Shown one piece after another: positions 9,636 to 15,469 of a stretch of 15,469 bases of DNA. Where the stretch lies: positions 1 to 15,469 of the forward strand of contig RBNI01003638.1 of NCBI GenBank assembly GCA_003990745.1. Reading direction: 5' to 3'. The translations under genes were made by a program, and so were the position numbers. A model generated the notes under the pieces. It was given only the letters and a program-made list of their open reading frames with translations, did not search any database and had not been told where the DNA came from. How positions within the stretch are numbered: position 1 is the first letter of the stretch; each line of letters begins with the position of its first letter. The stretch is from Jimgerdemannia flammicorona. Taxonomy: Eukaryota; Mucoromycota; Endogonomycetes; Endogonales; Endogonaceae.

Positions 9636-9709
<74 letters not shown>

Positions 9710-10065
9710 TATTACATCTGTATCCAATTATTTCTGTGATAAAATCCAAAATCGCACTACACCGTCTTTTTGTAAATTTTGCTGTATTGCCAAATCGATT
9801 CGCATTACATACTGAAGGAGCTTTCCATCCACAACCCCGAATACCGACCAAGCCTCAGGTGGTGGTATCCGTAGACCATACAGATACAGGAATGTAGTGT
9901 CTCACAGTTTTCCCAAATTACCCACTGAAGTTTTGAAAGTTAGATGCCAAACGTCAGAATGATATCAGAGGTGCATGGGTGAGTTTTGTCTAAACGAAAA
10001 ATCCGGAGTATAAATTAGATCTTCTTTCATAACGCTAACACTTTTCTACTTTATTTGCTTCAATA
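9473..10065. other. Spacer with giant T tract
   Basis: Non-coding apart from the T72 tract. Near 10034 there is a branch-point-like CTAAC followed by a pyrimidine-rich stretch, as before a 3' splice site. The expected AG is absent where the next coding-like segment begins (CAA instead of CAG), which fits a broken intron end. Confidence 0.4.
9637..9708. repeat. Poly-T tract of 72
   Basis: An uninterrupted run of 72 T on the plus strand, 165 bp after the stop of the decayed RING gene. I found no target-site duplication or element body next to it that would make it a poly(A) tail of a retrocopy. The exact length is uncertain in any sequencing method. Confidence 0.95.
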
Positions 10066-10860
10066 ACCGTCGCCCGCTTCCCCGGCGCAACCCTTGAACA
10101 CCAACCCACCCGCGGCGTTACCTTCTCATGGCTGGACCTGACCATCGAGCTCCTCAACGACCTCTTCCCCTTCCTGGACCTCACGTGCATCAACAAGGCT
10201 CTGCGCTAACATTTCCTCCGGCTGGGCTGTCATCGATGACACACCCGTTCGGTCTGAGGCGGTTTGCAATGATTCCTGGTCGAAACTTTGTCGCCGACGG
10301 TGTCACGAACTCATGGTGGACGCCGGCTGCTACTTCCATAGTAACAACTTATTCATCATTGCCGCCTCCTCAACCTCGAGCGACTCAACCCACGGGGCTA
10401 CGACCTGCATTTCACCTGGGCAACTTCAATCAGTCCCGTCCTGTCCCGTTCAAGCTGTACTGCACGGTACGCCAGTTGACGGGCTCAAACCCGACCCGTC
10501 GTCCTCGACGTCTGCGACTACGACACCTTGCGCAATGCGTACTTCCCAATTGCCCGCGATAATTTCTCCAGCGTGTGCCGCCAGTGCGCTCATCCCGACC
10601 ATCAATCGGTGTGCCAGAATGTGCTCGCATCGGGTAGTGTGCGTAGACTGCCGCTGACTGTTCGTGTGGTGCCCGCCGGCGGAGTGTGGATGCGGCCGAA
10701 TTGCCGGCACAAAATAGAAGCGGACATACGAAATAGGCGTACGGGTCGTGTGTATCGGCGAAGAGGTATCTGATGCAGTTGTATAAGATGCGATACGTCA
10801 TTTTCGTCCTGGGATTCGGGTCGGTAGTCGCAACTGGGTTTGTGGAATCGCTGTTGTTGC
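10066..10860 (+). pseudogene. Decayed gene, possibly F-box-like with Cys-rich end
   Basis: GC-rich coding-like stretches alternate between frames. Frame 1 (10066-10209) reads TRGVTFSWLDLTIELLNDLF then PFLDLTCINKALR and TAA, like an F-box. From 10208 the next frame gives GWAVIDDTPVRSEAVCNDSW and SKLCRRRCHELMVDAGCYFH. Around 10365-10480 another frame reads LLNLERLNPRGYDLHFTWAT. From about 10500 frame 1 returns with VVLDVCDYDTLRNAYFPIAR and SVCRQCAHPDHQSVC. The end shifts again to CSHRVVCVDC, then, past stops, WCPPAECGCGRIAGTK and TYEIGVRVVCIGEEVSDAVV. Paired Cys and His suggest a zinc-binding tail. F-box proteins act as substrate adaptors of SCF ligases, but the box here is weak and I do not recognise the rest. 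Lesions: at least three shifts and several stops. Minus-strand ORFs across it are shadows. Confidence 0.5.
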
Positions 10861-11473
10861 CCGTCGTCGGACGCCGCTTTAATGGCTGTTAAATGGTTAT
10901 AGGTATGTGGAATGGAATGGGGACAGAATGAAATACCACCATTCTTTGTACACAAGCAATAGTGAATAAGAAACTCCGCTGGCGATTCGTCTGGAGTAGA
11001 TATGTTTTCTGGGTACAAGTTGACGGTATACTTAATAAAATGAGGGAGAAGAGGAGAGCAATATCAGGGAGATATACATTGTGGCGTACACCCTTGGTAG
11101 GCCAGTTCATCCATTCATAGCCACCGTTCACCATCCACATTTGTGTCCTCCATCACTGACAATATATCGCCACCCTTCAACTTGTATAAATGCTCCAAGT
11201 TTCCACATCAATAAATGATAGATCGAATACTTAGCACAAGCACTGAAGTCTGCGCGCATTTCGAGACGATCAGGGCCACCTCACAATGCAGGTTGCAGGG
11301 TCTATCTCGACGCGACTCTTATTGATTTTCCTGCTAATATGTCCTCAAAGAACCTTTGACTCTTTTGCCATAATGTATTATATAGCCTCGCCCGGCATAG
11401 GTCAATCCAAAAATACTTAATACTGTTGATGATATGATGTCGTAAAAATAACGATATTTACATATTTCAACAC

Positions 11474-11475
<2 letters not shown>

Positions 11476-11506
<31 letters not shown>
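11476..11506. repeat. Poly-T tract (T31)
   Basis: Uninterrupted run of 31 T on the plus strand in non-coding DNA. Confidence 0.95.
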
Positions 11507-11613
11507 CCCATCCTGGCCTTATCGGTCTTCGTCTCTGAGGTTCTCCCCCTCGTGATCAGCACAGCAAGAAACAGCCGCGATAAATCAATTGCGATATCCC
11601 TCAGCTCCGCGGA

Positions 11614-11619
11614 TTTATT
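11614..11619 (-). promoter_or_regulatory. Candidate poly(A) signal of the zinc-finger gene
   Basis: AATAAA on the minus strand about 195 nt after the stop codon at 11814, a plausible distance for a fungal 3' UTR. Confidence 0.35.
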
Positions 11620-11813
11620 TCAGTTATATGTATGGTCCGGAGCGGCGATTTTTGTTTTTGAAAAAAATTGTTCAAATGTCCAATATCGAATAGCAAAGCT
11701 TAAACAACGAGAAAAAACTACAAGAGATATATTAGATTTGTCAGAAAATTGGGAAAGCATATCCATTCGACCCGAACAGCCGTTTTTAGATGCCATGCGG
11801 GCATCGGTCTTTT

Positions 11814-12338
11814 TTAGTATTTGTCAACGATCACAATTACGAAGCTTGGGTGCGATTCGTGTTCGGAGTGCTTGTTTCTCACGTGGACCTTGGCGCTGTT
11901 CCGTGTTTTGTACCTGTTCCCGCAGACACCGCAGAGGAACTCATGTTTCATCGACTGGCATGCGACCGAGTGACCCTCCCATTCGGCCAAGGGGATGAGA
12001 TCACCGCAAGTTTTACAAGGCCTCCGACAGTTTTTATCGTGAGTCTCCACATCGGCCGCACGAACTATCTCGCGGCAAATTAGGCAGAATTTCCGACAGT
12101 TTGTTTGGTGGGCCTTTATTTCGGCCACAGAGACAATCTGGCTGCAAGTCTTGCAGGGCTTTCGGCAGCTCGTCCGATGGACTATCCATTCTACTTTCTT
12201 GAAGCTGAGGAGACAATGTGGACACTTGGGTTTCTTGCTGCAGTAGATAGCCTTGTGCACAATTATGCTGTCTTTATGCGACGATATGTAATCGCAACCT
12301 TCATGAGGACAGGAGTAGAACCGTTCTCCGTAGGACAT
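11814..12338 (-). CDS. Tandem CCHC zinc-finger protein, 174 residues
   Basis: A single open frame from ATG 12338 (G at -3) to a TAA ending at 11814. An N-terminal finger is C10-x4-C15-x12-H28-x4-C33. Four units with an exact 23-residue period follow, starting at C39, C62, C85 and C108, each C-x2-C-x11-H-x3-C (for example CKTCSQIVSVAEIKAHQTNC). The C-terminus has a classical C2H2 finger, C136-x2-C139-x12-H152-x4-H157. Every ligand is present. The repeats resemble TRAF-type/XAF1-like CCHC fingers, which usually bind proteins, while the terminal C2H2 finger could bind nucleic acid or protein. There is no RING, signal peptide or membrane segment. The tail after H157 is short and hydrophobic (HPSFVIVIVDKY) and might be intron read-through. 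Exact function is unknown. Confidence 0.78.
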   Translation of the reverse strand: MSYGERFYSCPHEGCDYISSHKDSIIVHKAIYCSKKPKCPHCLLSFKKVEWIVHRTSCRKPCKTCSQIVSVAEIKAHQTNCRKFCLICREIVRAADVETHDKNCRRPCKTCGDLIPLAEWEGHSVACQSMKHEFLCGVCGNRYKTRNSAKVHVRNKHSEHESHPSFVIVIVDKY

Positions 12339-12889
12339 AGCGAGATCGCGTCAAAATGGGATGTAAAGAAAATGGGAGAGGTATTTTCAAGGAATGGGGG
12401 GATTAAGTATTCAAATTTGTGGATAGTTTGACTTATGTAGGAGTCGAAATGTTGATTCTCCTTTAATCTTGCAGGACTGCAGGAAAACGTGTATCAAATT
12501 GTGGCATCAAGTAGTTAGATCCTTCATTCCCCTTCACGGCATCGTAAAGATATCCGGGAAACCACCCCCGGCAGCCTGAACCTTGCATGCGACATCAAAC
12601 AGCCGAGAGCAATGATTGCTGTCGAATGTCGGCATGTAAGCATGGCTTTACCTGGACATATTAATGTATGCAGAGAAAAAGGGATGGGCAAAGCAAACCC
12701 GGTAGCTTGGGTGCAAAATGGATCTCCGCACAGAGGCCAATAGGCAATGAAGTGCTGTTTCATCCGCGCAAGACAGGCAAACTAATGGGTCAAACAAAGG
12801 GGCAAGACGATGCGGGAGATTTTAAACAAATAGGGATACAGACTTGAAGATATAAAGAAAAACAAAGCACTTTGTAACTATCAACATCG
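12339..12889. other. Upstream region of the zinc-finger gene, no other gene
   Basis: Moderately AT-rich sequence with no supported ORF. It should contain the promoter of the minus-strand zinc-finger gene, but I cannot point to a convincing element. Confidence 0.4.
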
Positions 12890-13440
12890 TTACTGTAGAT
12901 TATAGAGTCTGCATCAGATTTATCTAGTATTTTATATCATAATTTTAATAATACTCCTAATAAAATTTCTAATTATATAATATCTTTATCACAGCTAATT
13001 ATTGTTAAAATAATAAGCTAAATATATAATGCTGAGAAATCTTTAATTTTTAAATATAAATAATGATTTAATATAAAAATCCAAAAAGAAAAAAAAAAAA
13101 ATCCAATAAATTAAATTAAATTAAAATTAATATAAATAATAATCTTATAAAAAGAAATGGTTATAAAAGATATTATAATTAAATAATAATATAAATAAAA
13201 TTAATAAATCCATAAATAAAATAAAAATAAAAATATTATATTTATAACTTTAAATTTAACCTTTATAAATTTAATAGTGTTTTACTAAAACTACTTAATT
13301 AATATAAAATAATTTATATTTTACCACTTTTATTAGTTATAATGAAGAACGTACAACTTAAAATAAATATAATATATATTATTAAATAAATAAAAACACT
13401 GTTAATTGTTTTTTAACTTCAAAAATAATATATTAGCTCG
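12890..13440. other. Extreme AT-rich island
   Basis: The sequence is overwhelmingly A and T; for instance 13141-13200 has 5 G or C in 60 bases. It is built from short words such as ataaat, aatta and tataaa with an A13 run at 13089-13101, and no ORF of note. Boundaries on both sides are fairly abrupt. It could be a mutated repeat, a mitochondrial-type insertion or a replication/matrix-attachment AT tract; the sequence alone does not decide. Confidence 0.8.
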
Positions 13441-13528
13441 TTGACATCTTTTCATGTCACATGATTCACATGATGGAATTAATCCCATTGGACAGAATTT
13501 TGTTACAAGGTGCCAAATCCGTGAATTC

Positions 13529-13582
13529 TATACGCACGCTGCATTCCATACACACGCCGCATTCCATACACACGCTGCATTT
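13529..13582. repeat. 18-bp tandem repeat, three copies
   Basis: Unit catacacacgccgcattc occupies 13547-13564, with near-identical copies at 13529-13546 and 13565-13582, followed by a partial fourth. Confidence 0.9.
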
Positions 13583-13988
13583 CACACGCTATGCCCAAAG
13601 ATCGATGCTTAAACACATGTACATATTTACTCAAGACAAATAATATACCCACAACTATTAAATATCTATAAGCCTAGTTTGAGTTAATTATTAGCTACAT
13701 ATCATATCTGCTAACCCAACTCTGTAATATTAATTAGTCAACTTGAATCAAATTTTATTTGAGTCAATATATTAGGAGCACTAAATCTAAAATATAAATA
13801 TTGTCTAATGACAAAAAATGACTAGGAGCAAGGAAATATAATATATCCCTGATGGAGCTGTTTTTAAGAGTACCAATTCGACGACTCAAGCCATCCACAT
13901 TATTTTCTTCCAAATGTGTTCGCTGGCCATAACTATTATTGCAATGGTTCCACCCGCGAGTTCGCCGTGCCACCTTGTACTGGTCTGC

Positions 13989-13998
13989 AATATATAAA
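13989..13998 (+). promoter_or_regulatory. TATA-like box
   Basis: tatataaaag sits at the step from AT-rich to GC-rich DNA and about 125 bp before an aataaa, an arrangement typical of the U3-R part of an LTR. No gene downstream on the plus strand is supported. Confidence 0.3.
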
Positions 13999-14179
13999 AG
14001 AACCCCCCGCGCGCGCTAGGTGTCGGAGGCTGCTCACTAGCTGCATACCCATGATAGCCGTTGGTTGACTTCCAGGACACCCATACAGAGATCTCATGTA
14101 GCATACTCAACTTAATAAACCCGTATCTTAGAGGTCCTACTGGAGGATCACGGTACTCTCGGAGATCCGATCGTGATCA

Positions 14180-14616
14180 GTTTATGGTGACGACTGGCTC
14201 CATCCATGTCTTGTTTCCGTTTATTAGCGGTATTATTAATGCGGCGCAGGTCGAAGGAGGTGCGTGTGGGAAGATTAGGTAGTAATGGCTGTAATAAGGC
14301 AGTGGAGGGGGGGGGGTGTAACAAAAATGGAAGTGAAATCGGGGCGACGAGAAGGAACGAAAAAGGAAATGTATGTACAAGAAAGAGAAGGGTTTCTATT
14401 TTTGTTGATGGTGAGGGAATGTGCACCTACGCGACCAGCGCAAAGTAAAATTAATTATAATGATCAAAACAAACCAACGGAAAAAGAAAAGAGGAGTAAA
14501 GCACCACACAAATTTTGGTAGGTGGCCTCGTTCGAGACGCACTCAAATCTACTCAAGCTCGGTCTGACACGCGATCAACACCACCGCCACGATCCCCATA
14601 CAACCACCTCCAGCCT
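14180..14616. other. Purine-rich spacer
   Basis: G/A-rich on the plus strand, pyrimidine-rich on the minus. It is most likely the 3' UTR and downstream region of the minus-strand membrane-protein gene. ORFs on both strands here are low-complexity shadows. Confidence 0.4.
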
Positions 14617-15469
14617 TCAAACGGGATACGGCAAGGACATCCGCACGGACGTGCCGGATGGGTCCTTGTAGGTGATGACAATCTGGTGCAGCGGACGCTG
14701 GGCGAGGTAGTTCAAATAGCGGCGACGGAGGTAGACAGCAGCTTTATAGGCGTGAAGCAAGGAAGTCGTGTGAGATGGTGTGATTCTGGACTAGTTTGAA
14801 TGTTGGAGAATCCTTTTTCCTTGTGCTTCGCGCTTCGCAATTCGACAGAGGTCGACACTTACCAACAAAAAAAAATGACGCGACGATAATTCCCAGGCCC
14901 GCAAGGCCCACGAACCAGGGGTTCCCGTTCCGTGACGGGAGCGCAGGCGGCCAGCCGCCCATGTCATCGCTCGTGGTCCGATTCATGGTTGGTTTCGCGC
15001 CGGCGGCGCCAACAACAGCGTAGGCGTATCTCGGTTCAGCGTGCCTACCCAACCCCGCCAACAGCGCCGCTCCGACGGTGCTGTTGACCTTCAGGACGGG
15101 CTGGATGTGGTCGCATGCGGAGAGGGCGCCGCGAATGTCGTCGTCCGGATCCGGGGGCACGGTACCGAGCTGATCGAGTGGGGAGGAATTTGGGGACTGA
15201 CCGAGGAGGAGCGGAGAGGACGAGGGGAGGGGTGAAGGGAAGAAGGATGGGTCACTGGGAGAGTGGAAGATGATACCGACGAGGGCCCCGACGGGTGCGG
15301 CGCGGGCGACAGCAAGCTTTTCGCGGTAGGTGCAGCCGGAGAGGGAGATGAGGGCGATTTTAGGGACGTGGGCATGAGAGGGGGAGAGGAGGGTCGGGAC
15401 GGTGGGATTGAGCGTGGTAAGGAGAGGGAGTGTGAGGTTTGTGGGGGGGCAAGCGGAACCGAAGTTGAG
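14617..15469 (-). CDS. Predicted single-pass membrane protein with PA-like ectodomain (partial)
   Basis: A minus-strand frame is open from the right edge to at least 14863 (about 202 codons). Its ectodomain includes HVPKIALISLSGCTYREKLA followed by VARAAPVGALVGIIFHSPSD, which resembles the core of a protease-associated (PA) domain, and potential N-glycosylation sites (NLT, NST, NRT). A hydrophobic segment follows (WFVGLAGLGIIVASFFFVG). A GTAAGT donor at 14862 and a TAG acceptor at 14791 define a 72-nt intron. The 3' exon (14790-14617) reads YKAAVYLRRRYLNYLAQRPL and ends TYKDPSGTSVRMSLPYPV, a short basic cytosolic tail. The two exons join one base out of frame. A T9 run just before the donor is the likely site, by error or mutation. 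PA plus one membrane span recalls PA-TM-RING ligases or sorting receptors, but no RING is visible, so the role is open. Confidence 0.6.

Larger units (their letters stand above)
10861..11813. other. Spacer, no supported gene
   Basis: AT-rich DNA with a T31 tract at 11476-11506. ORFs on either strand are short and motif-free. The right part (about 11614-11813) is probably the 3' UTR of the minus-strand zinc-finger gene, with a candidate minus-strand AATAAA at 11614-11619. Confidence 0.45.
13455..14179 (+). mobile_element. Possible solo or truncated LTR
   Basis: Several LTR-like signs occur in the right order. A TGTCAC start at 13455 is followed by a TATA-like tatataaaag at about 13989 and an aataaa at about 14114. 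A possible CA end at 14178-14179 lies five bases before tggtgacgactgg, which could be a tRNA primer-binding site. A 7-bp inverted repeat (14146-14152 with 14172-14178) lies at the end. No gag or pol follows and I see no second copy or target-site duplication, so a full element is absent and the call is weak. Confidence 0.25.

Noticed and set aside
9276..9851. 191-codon minus-strand ORF with a poly-lysine block
   Set aside because: It reads through the T72 tract and antisense to the RING exon, so it is a homopolymer and shadow artefact.
10430..11018. Minus-strand ORFs opposite the decayed F-box-like gene
   Set aside because: GC-rich antisense shadows; the plus-strand blocks have better motifs.
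13529..13582. CRISPR-like array
   Set aside because: The 18-bp units are directly adjacent with no spacers, so it is an ordinary tandem repeat.
14206..14521. Plus-strand ORFs of 78-80 codons in purine-rich DNA
   Set aside because: Low-complexity Lys/Arg/Gly/Glu frames with no motif, opposite a likely 3' UTR.
15091..15375. 94-codon Ser/Pro-rich minus-strand ORF
   Set aside because: It is out of frame with the PA-like ectodomain, whose frame is open through the whole stretch.

Overview
The window looks like nuclear DNA of a filamentous basidiomycete fungus, probably an agaricomycete. That is an inference from three things: compact genes with short GT-AG introns (72 to 129 nt), long AT-rich and homopolymer-rich spacers, and a ubiquitin-like/Cys-rich/RING fusion of a kind I associate with expanded families in such fungi. 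No rRNA, tRNA, CRISPR array or bacterial operon structure is visible.

Layout. The left edge (1-216, +) holds the 3' end of an unknown gene with a duplicated 10-residue unit. From 217 to 2693 there is little beyond T and A tracts, an AAT microsatellite and a degenerate direct repeat. A small two-exon gene encoding a basic protein sits at 2694-3004 (+), and an orphan 149-residue ORF at 4674-5123 (+). The stretch 5124-7376 is mostly non-coding, with a faint retrotransposon RNase H-like scrap near 6790. The best gene is on the minus strand at 7377-8265. Five exons rebuild a 158-residue UXT (prefoldin alpha-like) protein that no single ORF reveals.

Immediately beside it, head to head, lies a decayed ubiquitin-like/RING gene at 8307-9472 (+). 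A T72 tract and then a second decayed gene, possibly F-box plus Cys-rich, follow at 10066-10860 (+). An intact 174-residue protein with four 23-residue CCHC zinc-finger repeats is at 11814-12338 (-). The rest of the right half is an AT-rich island (about 12890-13440), an 18-bp tandem repeat and an LTR-like stretch ending near 14179. The 3' end of a predicted membrane protein with a PA-like ectodomain enters from the right edge (14617-15469, -).

How they relate. I see no pathway or operon. Two neighbouring broken genes look related to ubiquitin ligation, while UXT and the zinc-finger gene between and beside them are intact. That contrast argues for biological decay of the ubiquitin-type genes rather than uniformly poor sequence. 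A shift at a T9 run in the right-edge gene could still be a homopolymer sequencing error.
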